Positions 18,186 through 27,767 are shown, counted from the stretch's first letter. The stretch: 64,000 bases of DNA from Acerihabitans sp035013185 (GCF_035013185.1 NZ_JAYGJO010000007.1:1-64000); one strand, 5' to 3'. Notes: generated by a model not told the origin, from the sequence alone. Numbers and translations: made by a program.

Positions 18186-19007
18186 TTATCCTAATATCCG
18201 CTGGTAGAGAAAATCAGCAATGGATGGCGTTTCGTTATCGCCGATGGTGACGTTGGCTCTAGCCTTAATCGCGTCATCGCTGTTGCCCATGGCAACGCCG
18301 AGGCCTGCGGCTTCGAGCATGCTCAAGTCGTTAAAGTTATCGCCAAACGCCACCACCTGCGCCATGGAAAGTCCCTCTGATTCGACCCAATGCTGTAGCA
18401 GTTTACCTTTGCTGTTGCCGGTCTGGGTGATATCGACCTGATCGTGCCAGGACCATTCGCATGACAACCCCATCTCTTGTTCTACTGTGCTGGCGAAGGT
18501 GCGCAGCGTAGGGATATCGGGATAGGACGTGGCAAATTTCCAGATGCACTGGCTTTGTTGTGCCGCGTCAAGCAGGCTTTCCACCTGAAGCAGATTAGGG
18601 CGTTGCGCCTCGGGCAGGGTTTGCGCCCAGGCCAGGGAACGGATCACGTGATCGCTAGGCTGTTCATAGATCATGGCGTCATCCACATAAATCAAACCGT
18701 GAATATCAAACTCTTTGAGCAGCTCAAGCACGCGCTTGGTCTGTTTTTTCTCCAAAGGATTCGCGGTGATTACTTTCTTATCCTGATAATTATATAAGTA
18801 AGTACCATTGCAGCAGATGGCGGGCGTATCAAGTTGCAGAGCCTGATAAAACGGATGGATTGCCACGTGATGACGGCCGGTGACTACCACCACTTTGATC
18901 CCGGCTGCCCGGGCATCGGCTAGGGCTTTAAGCGATTCGGGCAGGATACGTTTTTGCTGGTTCAGCAAGGTACCATCCAGATCCAGGGCGATTACGCGAT
19001 AGGTCAT
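18186..19007 (-). CDS. ybhA: HAD-superfamily phosphatase YbhA (pyridoxal phosphatase)
   Basis: Cof-type HAD phosphatase, 273 residues, close to E. coli YbhA, which acts on pyridoxal 5'-phosphate and sugar phosphates. Motif I DLDGTLLN, motif II VTGRHH and motif III/IV AFGDNFNDLSMLEAAG are intact. The ATG at 19007 (MTYRVIALDLDG) with GAGAT upstream gives the family start; longer frames upstream would add an unrelated 40-residue leader. Convergent with modC and divergent from pgl, the same arrangement as in E. coli. Confidence 0.93.
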   Translation of the reverse strand: MTYRVIALDLDGTLLNQQKRILPESLKALADARAAGIKVVVVTGRHHVAIHPFYQALQLDTPAICCNGTYLYNYQDKKVITANPLEKKQTKRVLELLKEFDIHGLIYVDDAMIYEQPSDHVIRSLAWAQTLPEAQRPNLLQVESLLDAAQQSQCIWKFATSYPDIPTLRTFASTVEQEMGLSCEWSWHDQVDITQTGNSKGKLLQHWVESEGLSMAQVVAFGDNFNDLSMLEAAGLGVAMGNSDDAIKARANVTIGDNETPSIADFLYQRILG

Positions 19008-19181
19008 AGTTATCTCATTTTGCGGAGTAAAAGTCATGCCAGATAGTACACTGTATGTTGAGCGGCGAAAACGGCGAAAAATATCATGGATAACACACAA
19101 CAACAGTGAGATGCTTAATAAAGGCATCGTTTATTACTCGCCATTAACCTATATCCTGCATAATTTTCATAAGGAGAACCC

Positions 19182-20177
19182 ATGAAGCAGATCGTCTATG
19201 TTGCCAGTCCCGAAAGTCAGCAACTGCATGTGTGGCAAATGGATAATGAGGGTCTGCTGACCCTGCTGCAGGTGGTGGAAACCCCAGGTCAGGGGCAGCC
19301 CATTGCTATTAGCCCGACCAAGAGCCATCTTTACCTGGGCGTGCGCCCCGCCTTTGGCGTGGTCAGCTATGAAATAGATGATCAGGGCCGGTTGACCGAA
19401 GCGGGCATGGCACCGCTACCGGGCAGCCCAACCCACTTATCGACCGATCTGCAAGGCCGTTTTCTGTTTTGCGCGTCCTATAGCAAAAGCTGCGTCAGTG
19501 TGAGTCCCATCGATGAACAAGGTCTCGCCGGCGCGCCGATTCAGGTGATCGAGGAATTGACCAATTGCCATTCCGCTAATATTGATCCCACGAATCAGAT
19601 ATTGTGGGTGCCTTGCCTGAAAGAAGATCGCATTCGTTTGTTTACGCTCGCCCGCGACGGCAATTTACAGCCTTGCCAGCCGGAAGCGGTAGATACGGTG
19701 ACCGGGGCCGGTCCACGGCACATGGTGTTCCATCCACATCAGCCTTACGCTTATGGCGTCAATGAGCTTAACAGTACGGTGAACGTGTATGCCTTGGACC
19801 AAACGGGCGGCGCGCCACGTATTATCCAGACCCTGGATAGTATGCCGAAAGGCTTTACTGATACCCGCTGGGCGGCGGATATCCATATCACCCCGGACGG
19901 ACGTTATCTTTTCAGTTGCGATCGTACGGCCAGTGTGATCACCCGGTATGCGGTATCGCAAGATGGTAGCACTCTCGAGGTACTTGGGCACCAGGACACC
20001 GAAACCCAGCCACGGGGTTTTAATATTGATTCCCAGGGTCATTATCTGGTGGCTGCCGGGCAAAAATCACAGCATGTGGCGGTCTATCGTATTGACGCGC
20101 AGACGGGAGAGCTTACTGCGCTGGAACGTTATCCGGTAGGGCAGGGGCCGATGTGGGTGGCGATGCTCGACCTGTAA
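19182..20177 (+). CDS. pgl: 6-phosphogluconolactonase
   Basis: Hydrolyses 6-phosphogluconolactone in the oxidative pentose phosphate pathway. It is the seven-bladed beta-propeller type (YbhE), 331 residues, the same length as E. coli Pgl, with MKQIVYVASPESQQLHVW at the N-terminus, GPRHMVFHP and the final GPMWVAMLDL. AAGGAGA precedes the ATG. It faces ybhB across a strong stem-loop. Confidence 0.95.
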   Translation: MKQIVYVASPESQQLHVWQMDNEGLLTLLQVVETPGQGQPIAISPTKSHLYLGVRPAFGVVSYEIDDQGRLTEAGMAPLPGSPTHLSTDLQGRFLFCASYSKSCVSVSPIDEQGLAGAPIQVIEELTNCHSANIDPTNQILWVPCLKEDRIRLFTLARDGNLQPCQPEAVDTVTGAGPRHMVFHPHQPYAYGVNELNSTVNVYALDQTGGAPRIIQTLDSMPKGFTDTRWAADIHITPDGRYLFSCDRTASVITRYAVSQDGSTLEVLGHQDTETQPRGFNIDSQGHYLVAAGQKSQHVAVYRIDAQTGELTALERYPVGQGPMWVAMLDL

Positions 20178-20212
20178 GCGGCGGACTCTGACTTGGTGCT
20201 ATTGCGCCCGAC

Positions 20213-20262
20213 CACACGGTGCTATCAGCGTTGGCTGCGGCTAAGTCTGATAGCGCCGTGTG
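20213..20262. terminator. Stem-loop between convergent pgl and ybhB
   Basis: CACACGG-t-GCTATCAG (20213-20228) pairs with CTGATAGC-g-CCGTGTG (20247-20262): a 16-bp stem counting one G-T pair, with an 18-nt loop. It lies between two convergent genes and can serve both, though a T-run is lacking. Confidence 0.55.
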
Positions 20263-20273
20263 AATGTATCAGA

Positions 20274-20756
20274 TCAGTTATAGGTCACAGTGAGCATGGC
20301 GTTGCCCAGTGAATGAAAATGGGTATTAAAACCCACCACCGCGCCGCTGGCATGTTCATCCACCTCGATAGACTCGACGTCCAGCGCATGGACGCTAAAT
20401 TGATAACGATGGGTGTCACCCTGCGGTGGTGCAGCGCCGCCGTAACCCGCTTTACCGAAGTCGGTACGGGTTTGCACCGCAGCAGCAGGTAAACCACCCA
20501 GGCCAGAACCGGCGCCCTGAGGCAACGTGCGGGTATCGCCTGGTAAATTGGCCACCAGCCAGTGCCACCAGCCGGAACCGGTCGGGGCATCGGGATCATA
20601 AACGGTAATCACAAAACTTTTGGTGCCGGCGGGAACACCGTCCCAGGCCAGGTGAGGCGAGATATTATCCCCGTGATAACCCATGCCATTAAATACATGG
20701 CGTTCAGGCATTTTCTGACCCTCTTTCAGGTCATTGCTGGTTAAGGTAAAAGCCAT
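20274..20756 (-). CDS. ybhB: YbhB/YbcL family Raf kinase inhibitor-like protein
   Basis: Bacterial PEBP-fold protein, 160 residues, matching E. coli YbhB (158 aa). The ligand pocket motifs DPDAPTGSGWWHWLVANLP and DFGKAGYGGAAPPQGDTHRY are present, as is the N-terminal HVFNGMGYHGDNISPHLAW. No signal peptide, so cytoplasmic. Function in the cell is not established. AGAGGA upstream supports the start; the DJ-1-like gene is 12 bp upstream on the same strand and may be cotranscribed. Confidence 0.93.
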   Translation of the reverse strand: MAFTLTSNDLKEGQKMPERHVFNGMGYHGDNISPHLAWDGVPAGTKSFVITVYDPDAPTGSGWWHWLVANLPGDTRTLPQGAGSGLGGLPAAAVQTRTDFGKAGYGGAAPPQGDTHRYQFSVHALDVESIEVDEHASGAVVGFNTHFHSLGNAMLTVTYN

Positions 20757-20768
20757 TGCGGTCCTCTG

Positions 20769-21449
20769 TTAAAAATTAAGTAATTTTAGGATATTTTGTG
20801 CGGTGACCGCTGATGAGCCGGGGTTTTGACCAGTGACCAGGTGCCCATCAACAATAGAAAAAGCTTGCCAGTCGTCGACTTTCTCATAATGACCCCCGAG
20901 GCGTTTAAGCTCATCTTCCACCAAAAACGGCACGATATGGGTAAGCTGCACGGCGTCTTCTTCGCTATTGCTAAAACCGGTTACCCGCTTATCGGCCACC
21001 AGAGGCGTGCCGTCGGGTTTTTTCACATGGCGCAATACGCCGGGAGCGTGGCATACCGCACCTACCGGTTTACCGGCGGCAAAGCTGTGTTCTATCAATG
21101 CGATGGAGTGAGGATCTTCTGCCAGGTCCCACAACGGGCCATGTCCGCCAGCATAAAATAGGGCATCAAAAGCGTTGGCGTTCAACGTATCCAGCTTGAC
21201 GGTATGCGCCAAGGCTTGTTGCCCAGCGCGGTCAGTCGCGAAACGTTCGGTATCCCGCGTTTGTGCACTCGCGTCGTTGCTTTTGGGATCTAACGGCGGT
21301 TGGCCGCCCTTTGGTGAAGCCAGCGTCAGTTCGATGCCGGCATCATGAAAAATATAGTAGGGTGCCACCAACTCTTCCAACCAGAAACCAGTGGGTTTAC
21401 CGGTGTCGCCCAATTTATCGTGAGATGTTAATATTATGGCTACTTTCAT
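20769..21449 (-). CDS. DJ-1/PfpI family protein (Hsp31/glyoxalase III-like)
   Basis: A 226-residue class I glutamine amidotransferase-like protein. The nucleophile elbow AVCHAPG (Cys133, His134), the acidic residues Glu25/Glu26 in FWLEEL and the YAGGHGPLWDL oxyanion loop are those of the yeast Hsp31/bacterial glyoxalase III-like subgroup, whose members detoxify methylglyoxal or act as chaperones. GGAGAG precedes the ATG. It lies in a row with ybhB and curA on the minus strand; all three could respond to electrophile or carbonyl stress, which is inference. Confidence 0.85.
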   Translation of the reverse strand: MKVAIILTSHDKLGDTGKPTGFWLEELVAPYYIFHDAGIELTLASPKGGQPPLDPKSNDASAQTRDTERFATDRAGQQALAHTVKLDTLNANAFDALFYAGGHGPLWDLAEDPHSIALIEHSFAAGKPVGAVCHAPGVLRHVKKPDGTPLVADKRVTGFSNSEEDAVQLTHIVPFLVEDELKRLGGHYEKVDDWQAFSIVDGHLVTGQNPGSSAVTAQNILKLLNF

Positions 21450-21463
21450 GATTTCTCTCCACT

Positions 21464-21553
21464 ATTCTGGCGTGTAAATCAGGTTCATAGACTGTCGTTG
21501 CCGACCCTAACATTCTGGCGTGTAAATCAGGTTCATAGGCTGTCGTTGCCGAC
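21464..21553. repeat. 48-bp tandem duplication at the 3' end of curA
   Basis: The segment starting ATTCTGGCGTGTAAATCAGG is present at 21464 and again at 21512 (period 48 bp), differing in one place (ATAGACTG versus ATAGGCTG). The right copy includes the last codons and stop of curA, the left is the duplicate in the spacer to the DJ-1-like gene. Confidence 0.8.
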
Positions 21554-22579
21554 GCGGACCACCAGCTTGCCAAAATTTTTGCCCTGTAACAGGCCGATAA
21601 ATGCCTGCTGCGCGTTTTCCAGCCCATCGACGATGTCCTCACGCATCTGTATTTTTCCCTGTTTCACCCACGGCGCCATCACCTGGATAAACTCGTCGTA
21701 ATGATGCGCGTAGTCTTGCGCGATAATAAAACCCTGGATACGAATGCGCTTACGCAGCAGCAGCCCCATCAGTAGTGACAGACGATCCGGGCCTTCGGGT
21801 AACGCCTGCATATTATACTGAGCGATCAGACCACACAGTGGAACGCGCGCAGAGGTATTGAGCAATGGCATTACCGCATCAAAAACCGCCCCACCGACGT
21901 TCTCATAATAAATGTCGATCCCGTCAGGGCAGGCCTTTGCCAGGCGTTGGGCAAAATCATCGGCACGGCGGTCGATACAGGTGTCGAAGCCTAAGACTTC
22001 TTCGGCATAGCGGCATTTATCCTGGCCGCCCGCGATGCCGACGGTATGGCAGCCTTTGAGTTTTGCTACCTGGCCTACCACCGAACCGACCGCGCCAGTG
22101 GCCGCAGCCACCACCAGGGTTTCACCGGTTTTTGGCTGGCCGATATCCATTAAACCCATATAGGCGGTAAATGCCGGCATACCCAATACGCCCAGTGCCC
22201 AGGACGGGTGCGCCAACAGGTCGTCATCGAGCTTTTTAAGCGCTTTGCCGTCGGCCAGCGAGTAGTCCTGCCAGCCGCCGTAATTAAGCACCCAATCCCC
22301 GGTTTTATAATCCGGGTGTTTGCTCTCGACAACGCGAGATACCGTGCCGGCGCCCATGACCTCGCCGATCGCCACTGGTGCTGAGTAGGACTCGGCGTCG
22401 CTCATTCTGCCACGCATGTAAGGATCGAGGGAGAGATACACGGTTCGCAATAACACCTGTCGATCGTCGGGATGCGGCAAATCGGCGGTTTCCAAACGGA
22501 GATTATCAGGTACTGGTGCGCCTTTCGGGCGAGAGGCCAGTACGATCCGACGGTTGCTATGGTTGTTCTGCTTCAACAT
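21533..22579 (-). CDS. curA: NADPH-dependent curcumin/enone reductase CurA-like
   Basis: Medium-chain reductase of the leukotriene B4 dehydrogenase/CurA group, 348 residues, close to E. coli CurA (345 aa). Seen: NRRIVLASRPKGAPVPDNLRLE at the N-terminus, SLDPYMRGRM, the NADPH-binding VVAAATGAVGSVVGQ and GIDIYYENVGG. Reduces carbon-carbon double bonds of alpha,beta-unsaturated carbonyls. AAGGAA precedes the ATG. No zinc-ligand set, consistent with the group. The exact substrate here is unknown. Confidence 0.9.
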   Translation of the reverse strand: MLKQNNHSNRRIVLASRPKGAPVPDNLRLETADLPHPDDRQVLLRTVYLSLDPYMRGRMSDAESYSAPVAIGEVMGAGTVSRVVESKHPDYKTGDWVLNYGGWQDYSLADGKALKKLDDDLLAHPSWALGVLGMPAFTAYMGLMDIGQPKTGETLVVAAATGAVGSVVGQVAKLKGCHTVGIAGGQDKCRYAEEVLGFDTCIDRRADDFAQRLAKACPDGIDIYYENVGGAVFDAVMPLLNTSARVPLCGLIAQYNMQALPEGPDRLSLLMGLLLRKRIRIQGFIIAQDYAHHYDEFIQVMAPWVKQGKIQMREDIVDGLENAQQAFIGLLQGKNFGKLVVRVGNDSL

Positions 22580-22684
22580 GTTCCTTATGCTCCTATTTTG
22601 TTATCAAACTCAGCTTTCAGCATAGTTCATGGTCGATGACCCTGCCCATCGACCCGGCACCACATCATGATCATTTCACCGTTT

Positions 22685-23977
22685 TCAGGCAATAAAATGC
22701 GCGGGCCGATCCAGCGATGCCGTCAGTGTGGTTATCAGTAACGCTAACTGCTCTGGTTGAATACTGTAAGGCGGCATGAGATAAATTAAGCGGCCAAACG
22801 GGCGGATCCAGACGCCCTGCGTAACAAAAAAATGCTGTAGCGCCGCCAGATTCACCGCAGTATGGGTTTCCACCACGCCGATAGCGCCTAATACCCGTGC
22901 ATCAGCCACCTGGTGATGCGCGCGCAGGGGCAAGAGGCCATCGCGCAACTGCTGCTCAATCGCTGCCACCTGCGCCGGCCAATGCCCTTGTTCGAGCAGC
23001 GCCAGACTGGCATTAGCCGCAGCGCAGGCCAGTGGATTGGCCATAAACGTGGGGCCATGCATAAAGCACCCTGCTTCGCCATTGCTGACGGTATCGGCCA
23101 CGTCACGACTCGTCAGCGTCGCGGACAACGTAAGGTAACCACCGGTCAGCGCTTTACCCAAACACATAATATCCGGTGAAATACCCGCATGTTCACAAGC
23201 GAATAACCTGCCGGTGCGGCCGAAGCCAGTGGCGATTTCATCCGCGATCAGCAGCACCTGGTGACGATCGCATAATTCACGTACTCGCCGCAGGTAGGTG
23301 GGGTGATAAAAACGCATGCCGCCGGCGCCCTGTACAATGGGTTCGAGGATCACCGCCGCGGGTTGCGAGCCATCGGATGCCAACCGGTTGGCCAGTTCGG
23401 CGATATCCTCTTCGCGCCATTCGTCGTCAAAACGACAGCTGGGTGCGGCGACGAACTCATGTTGCGGCAAATACCCTTGAAATAATCGATGCATCGAGGT
23501 TTGGGGGTCGCATACCGACATCGCCCCGCAGGTATCACCATGATAACCCTGGCGTACCGTCAGCAGGCAACGGCGATCTTCTCCCCGTGCTTGCCAGTAC
23601 TGCAAGGCCATTTTAATCGCCACCTCAACGGCGACCGAACCGGAATCTGCCAGGAATACACATTCCAGTGGCGCCGGGGTCATGGCGACCAGTCGGCGAC
23701 ATAACGCCACCGCCGCAGGGTGGGTGATGCCGCCGAACATCACGTGGGACATCGCCTGCAATTGTTCAGCGATCGCCTGGTTAATCGCCGGGTGGTTGTA
23801 GCCGTGGATCGCGGCCCACCACGAGGACATACCGTCCACCAGGCGTCGGCCATCGGCCAGTTGCAGTTCGTTACCCTCGGCGGCCACCACCGGGTAGCAG
23901 GGCAGGGGCGCGGTTATAGACGTATAAGGATGCCAAATATGGCGTCGATCGAAAGCCAAGTCATCAGCAGTCATCAT
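22685..23977 (-). CDS. bioA: Adenosylmethionine-8-amino-7-oxononanoate aminotransferase
   Basis: PLP enzyme that converts KAPA to DAPA with S-adenosylmethionine as amino donor, the third step from the pimeloyl thioester in biotin synthesis. 430 residues versus 429 in E. coli. Seen: HIWHPYTSIT, SSWWAAIHGYNHP, GYHGDT, DEIATGFGRTG and the PLP-lysine segment CLGKALTGGY. It diverges from bioBFCD across the BirA operator, as in E. coli. Confidence 0.96.
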   Translation of the reverse strand: MMTADDLAFDRRHIWHPYTSITAPLPCYPVVAAEGNELQLADGRRLVDGMSSWWAAIHGYNHPAINQAIAEQLQAMSHVMFGGITHPAAVALCRRLVAMTPAPLECVFLADSGSVAVEVAIKMALQYWQARGEDRRCLLTVRQGYHGDTCGAMSVCDPQTSMHRLFQGYLPQHEFVAAPSCRFDDEWREEDIAELANRLASDGSQPAAVILEPIVQGAGGMRFYHPTYLRRVRELCDRHQVLLIADEIATGFGRTGRLFACEHAGISPDIMCLGKALTGGYLTLSATLTSRDVADTVSNGEAGCFMHGPTFMANPLACAAANASLALLEQGHWPAQVAAIEQQLRDGLLPLRAHHQVADARVLGAIGVVETHTAVNLAALQHFFVTQGVWIRPFGRLIYLMPPYSIQPEQLALLITTLTASLDRPAHFIA

Positions 23978-23982
23978 ATTAC

Positions 23983-24016
23983 TTGTAAACCTTAATGATC
24001 AACATTTGGTTGACAG
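23983..24016. promoter_or_regulatory. BirA (biotin) operator between bioA and bioB
   Basis: TTGTAAACC (23983-23991), 16 bp, then GGTTGACAG (24008-24016): the two half sites of the BirA operator, with the left perfect and the right 7 of 9. BirA-biotinyl-AMP bound here would shut off both divergent promoters. Confidence 0.85.
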
Positions 24017-24078
24017 TATAGCCGCTTGAATTACACTAACGGAACTGTTTTATTCCCTCATATTGAGATGGTCATCCC

Positions 24079-25116
24079 ATGCAAAATTATCCTCACTGGA
24101 CGTTGCAACAGGCCCAGGCCCTGTTCGATAAACCTTTTATGGATTTGCTGTTTGAAGCCCAGACTGTGCATCGCACGTTTTTCGACCCTAATCAGATTCA
24201 GGTGAGCACCTTATTATCCATCAAAACCGGCGCTTGCCCGGAGGATTGTAAATACTGTCCGCAAAGCGCGCGTTATCACACCGGCCTGGACAGCGAGCAA
24301 TTGATGCAGGTAGAGCAGGTGCTGGCCTCGGCACGCAAAGCCAAGGCGGCCGGTTCGACCCGGTTTTGCATGGGGGCTGCCTGGAAAAATCCGCGCGATC
24401 GCGATATGCCTTATTTGGAGCAAATGGTCCGGGGCGTCAAGGAGATGGGCATGGAGACCTGCATGACCCTCGGGATGCTCAGTGATTCCCAAGCGACGAG
24501 CTTAGCGTCGGCTGGATTGGATTTTTATAATCATAATCTGGACACGTCGCCGGAATTTTATGGCTCGATCATCACCACCCGCAGTTATCAGGATCGCCTG
24601 GATACGCTAGAGAAAGTACGCGGCGCTGGTATTAAAGTTTGCTCAGGTGGGATAGTCGGTCTGGGTGAAACGGTTGCTGATCGCGCCGGGTTGCTGGTGC
24701 AGTTGGCCAATTTACCGGTGCCACCGGAAAGTGTGCCCATTAATATGCTGGTTAAGGTCAAGGGCACGCCGCTGGCGGATAATGAGGATGTTGATGCTTT
24801 TGATTTTATCCGTACCATCGCGGTGGCACGCATTATGATGCCTCGTTCACACGTTCGTTTGTCGGCGGGGCGCGAGCAAATGAGCGAGCAAACCCAGGCG
24901 ATGTGTTTCCTGGCGGGCGCCAATTCCCTCTTTTATGGCTGCAAATTGCTCACGACCCCTAATCCGGATGAAGATAAGGATCTCGCGCTGTTTGCCAAGC
25001 TCGGATTGAATACACAGCAACACCAAACCGATGCTGGCAACCAGCAGCAGCAACGGCAATGGGTTGAACACTGGCTGGACGCCGATACCGCGTTATATCA
25101 TAACGCGGCACGCTAA
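24079..25116 (+). CDS. bioB: Biotin synthase
   Basis: Radical SAM enzyme that inserts sulfur into dethiobiotin. 345 residues. The 4Fe-4S ligands are in ACPEDCKYCPQS (Cys53, Cys57, Cys60); the 2Fe-2S ligands are in the CMGAAW, CMTLGML and CSGG segments, with the arginine of the RLSAGRE motif. First gene of bioBFCD; its stop overlaps the bioF start (TAATG). Confidence 0.97.
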   Translation: MQNYPHWTLQQAQALFDKPFMDLLFEAQTVHRTFFDPNQIQVSTLLSIKTGACPEDCKYCPQSARYHTGLDSEQLMQVEQVLASARKAKAAGSTRFCMGAAWKNPRDRDMPYLEQMVRGVKEMGMETCMTLGMLSDSQATSLASAGLDFYNHNLDTSPEFYGSIITTRSYQDRLDTLEKVRGAGIKVCSGGIVGLGETVADRAGLLVQLANLPVPPESVPINMLVKVKGTPLADNEDVDAFDFIRTIAVARIMMPRSHVRLSAGREQMSEQTQAMCFLAGANSLFYGCKLLTTPNPDEDKDLALFAKLGLNTQQHQTDAGNQQQQRQWVEHWLDADTALYHNAAR

Positions 25117-26273
25117 TGAACTGGGATGAAAAAATCGAGCGGGGGCTTCAGGATAGGCAACGGACCGATGCCTATCGTCGCCGTATGGCGATAGTCGACG
25201 GTAATCAGCGTTTTTTGGCCTATCAAGGGCGCCGTTATCTGAATTTTTCCAGTAACGACTATTTAGGGCTGGCTCGGGATCCCCGCGTGGTTGAGGCCTG
25301 GCGGCAGGGGGCGGTACGCCATGGTGTCGGTAGCGGCGGTTCAGGGCACGTTACCGGTTATAGTCTGGTGCACCAGGCGCTGGAACATCGGCTGGCCGAT
25401 TGGCTGGGCTATGAGCGGGCACTGTTGTTTAGCTCGGGTTACGCCGCCAACCAGGGAATTATTGGCGCGCTGGCGGCCGAAGGGGATCGGATCCTGGCGG
25501 ATAAACTCAGCCATGCGTCGTTATTGGAGGCGGCTATCCTGTCGCCGGCGCATTTGCGCCGTTTTGCCCATAACGATGCCGCTTCGCTGGCCCGACTGGC
25601 CCGGCGTGATGCATCAGGTCATCTGTTGGTGATCACCGAAGGTGTCTTTAGCATGGATGGCGACTGTGCGCCGCTACGTGCTTTAACCGACGTGGCCAGT
25701 GTGGCTGGCGGTTGGTTGCTGGTAGACGATGCCCATGGATTTGGCGTGGTGGGCGACCAAGGTAGAGGCAGTGCCTGGCAGCAAGGTTGTCACCCCGAGC
25801 TGTTGGTGGTCACTTTCGGCAAAGCCGCCGGGGTTGGCGGCGCGGCGGTGCTCTGCACTGCGCCGGTTGCTGAGTATCTGCTGCAGTATGCGCGCCATCT
25901 GATTTACAGCACTGCGCTGCCGCCGGCCCAGGTCTACGCCATCGACGCTGCGGTCAGTGCGATTATCCAGGGCGATGCGTTACGGGAGCAACTGCGGCGC
26001 AATATCGCGCGCTTTCGCGCGGGTGTCATCAGCCTGGGGTATACGCCTGGATCCCCCACCAGCGCCATCCAACCGTTGTTGATAGGCGATAATCTGCTGG
26101 CGCTGGCGGTGACCGAACGGCTACGCGAACGGGGGTGTTGGCTTACGGCTATCCGACCGCCAACGGTGCCGCCGGGCAGCGCCCGGCTGCGCATTACTCT
26201 GACTGCGGCACACCAGAGCGCGGACATCGATGTGTTGCTGGAGGCTCTGAATGCTGCCCGTCACCTCGCATAA
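25116..26273 (+). CDS. bioF: 8-amino-7-oxononanoate synthase
   Basis: PLP enzyme joining pimeloyl-ACP and L-alanine to KAPA. 385 residues. Family marks: NFSSNDYLGLA, GSGGSGHVTGY, FSSGYAANQG, DDAHGFGV and the PLP-lysine motif TFGKAAGVGG. Overlaps bioB by one base at the start and bioC by 23 bases at the end. Confidence 0.96.
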   Translation: MNWDEKIERGLQDRQRTDAYRRRMAIVDGNQRFLAYQGRRYLNFSSNDYLGLARDPRVVEAWRQGAVRHGVGSGGSGHVTGYSLVHQALEHRLADWLGYERALLFSSGYAANQGIIGALAAEGDRILADKLSHASLLEAAILSPAHLRRFAHNDAASLARLARRDASGHLLVITEGVFSMDGDCAPLRALTDVASVAGGWLLVDDAHGFGVVGDQGRGSAWQQGCHPELLVVTFGKAAGVGGAAVLCTAPVAEYLLQYARHLIYSTALPPAQVYAIDAAVSAIIQGDALREQLRRNIARFRAGVISLGYTPGSPTSAIQPLLIGDNLLALAVTERLRERGCWLTAIRPPTVPPGSARLRITLTAAHQSADIDVLLEALNAARHLA

Positions 26274-27012
26274 ACAGCGCATTGCCCGTACATTTGGTCG
26301 CGCCGCCGCGAACTATGACCAGCATGCCGGGTTACAGCGCGCCAGCGGCCAGCACCTGATGGCGTTGGTTGGCCCGCGCAGCGGCTGGACGGTATTGGAT
26401 GCCGGCTGCGGAACGGGTTGGTTCAGCCGGTCATGGCGAGCGCAGGGTAATCAGGTCGTGGCGCTGGATTTGGCACCGGATATGCTGGCGCAGGCGCGCA
26501 GTAATGATTCCACGTGCGCCTATCTGGCGGGGGATATCGAACAATTACCGTTGGGAGAGGCTAGCGTGGACATGTGTTTCTCCAACCTTGCGGTGCAGTG
26601 GTGTGATGATCTTCCTCGCGCCCTGGCTGAATTTTACCGCGTCACCCGCCCGGGTGGGGTGATTGCCGTCTCGACCCTGGCCGACGGTTCGCTGATGGAA
26701 CTCCGCCAAGCGTGGTCCAAGGTGGATCAAGGGGTTCATCTTAACCGTTTTTTGACTTCAATGGCCATTGCTCAGGCTTTTGTACCCTATCGCCATCATT
26801 TCAGCGCGGCGCGCCTCACGCTGGAATATCCGCAGTTGTCGGCCTTGCTCCATGAATTGAAAGGGGTGGGTGCAGGCCATCTGCGAGATGGGCGTGCTCC
26901 GGGGTTGACCAGCCGCTCATGCCTGCAGCGACTCGACGCGGCCTGGACCCGGCATCAGGGCAAGCTTCCACTGAGTTATCAACTTAACTATGGTGTTATT
27001 TATCGTGAATAA
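26251..27012 (+). CDS. bioC: Malonyl-ACP O-methyltransferase BioC
   Basis: Methylates malonyl-ACP to disguise it for fatty-acid elongation toward the pimeloyl moiety. 253 residues. SAM-binding motif I VLDAGCGTGWFSR, motif II region DLAPDMLAQAR, post-motif SNLAVQWCDDL and RVTRPGGVIAVST are intact. The ATG lies inside bioF and is coupled to it. No bioH or bioG is seen in this window. Confidence 0.93.
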   Translation: MLPVTSHKQRIARTFGRAAANYDQHAGLQRASGQHLMALVGPRSGWTVLDAGCGTGWFSRSWRAQGNQVVALDLAPDMLAQARSNDSTCAYLAGDIEQLPLGEASVDMCFSNLAVQWCDDLPRALAEFYRVTRPGGVIAVSTLADGSLMELRQAWSKVDQGVHLNRFLTSMAIAQAFVPYRHHFSAARLTLEYPQLSALLHELKGVGAGHLRDGRAPGLTSRSCLQRLDAAWTRHQGKLPLSYQLNYGVIYRE

Positions 27013-27703
27013 GCGTTTTTTTATCACCGGCACCGATACCGATATCGGCAAGACCGTGGCGGCCTGCGCCCTGTTGCAGGCCGTCAAGCGCGCAGGCGGC
27101 AAGGCTGTCGGTTACAAGCCGGTGGCTGCCGGCTGCCGGGAAACCACTGACGGGCCGCGCAATGACGATGCATTGGCCTTGCTCAGCAACGCCAGTGTGG
27201 TGCTGACGTATCGTCAGGTTAACCCGGTGGCGCTGCTGGCGCCGACGTCGCCGCATATCGCCAGCCGCGATGAAAGCCGCGTCATCGATCCGCTGCTGCT
27301 CTCGGAGGGTCTACGGGAACTTGAAGGACTGGCACCCTGGGTGATTGTTGAAGGTGCTGGTGGCTGGTTTACGCCGTTAAACGATGATGTTAGTTATGAT
27401 CAATGGGTCGTGGCTGAACGACTGCCGGTGATCTTGGTGGTTGGGATCAAGCTTGGCTGCATTAACCATGCGTTATTAACGGCCTTGGCGATACGCCAGG
27501 CCGGGCTGCCGTTGGTCGGTTGGATAGCTAACGATCTCTCATGCGAGCCGCATCGGCGAACAGAGTACCTGGCGACGCTGCGCCAACAACTAAGGGCGCC
27601 GTTGTTGGGTGAAATTCCCTGGCTGACGGATCCGGCCTGCGCCGATCTGGCGGCGTATATCGATTTTCGGACATTATCAGATTGGTTGGTAAAGGAGCAG
27701 TAA
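26990..27703 (+). CDS. bioD: Dethiobiotin synthetase
   Basis: ATP-dependent carboxylation and ring closure of DAPA to dethiobiotin. P-loop GTDTDIGKT, GYKPVAAGCR, PTSPHIAS and VEGAGGWFTPL are family marks. Two starts are possible: ATG 26990 (237 aa) or GTG 27005, which gives VNKRFFITGTDTD, the usual N-terminus (232 aa). The GTG start fits the family length better; neither has a clear Shine-Dalgarno, and both overlap bioC. Last gene of bioBFCD. Confidence 0.93.
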   Translation: MVLFIVNKRFFITGTDTDIGKTVAACALLQAVKRAGGKAVGYKPVAAGCRETTDGPRNDDALALLSNASVVLTYRQVNPVALLAPTSPHIASRDESRVIDPLLLSEGLRELEGLAPWVIVEGAGGWFTPLNDDVSYDQWVVAERLPVILVVGIKLGCINHALLTALAIRQAGLPLVGWIANDLSCEPHRRTEYLATLRQQLRAPLLGEIPWLTDPACADLAAYIDFRTLSDWLVKEQ

Positions 27704-27767
27704 CGGAGTGGTGATGCTGTTTATGGAGCGCCATGGCAGTGAAAAATGGGGCGTGATAGGGAACTAT

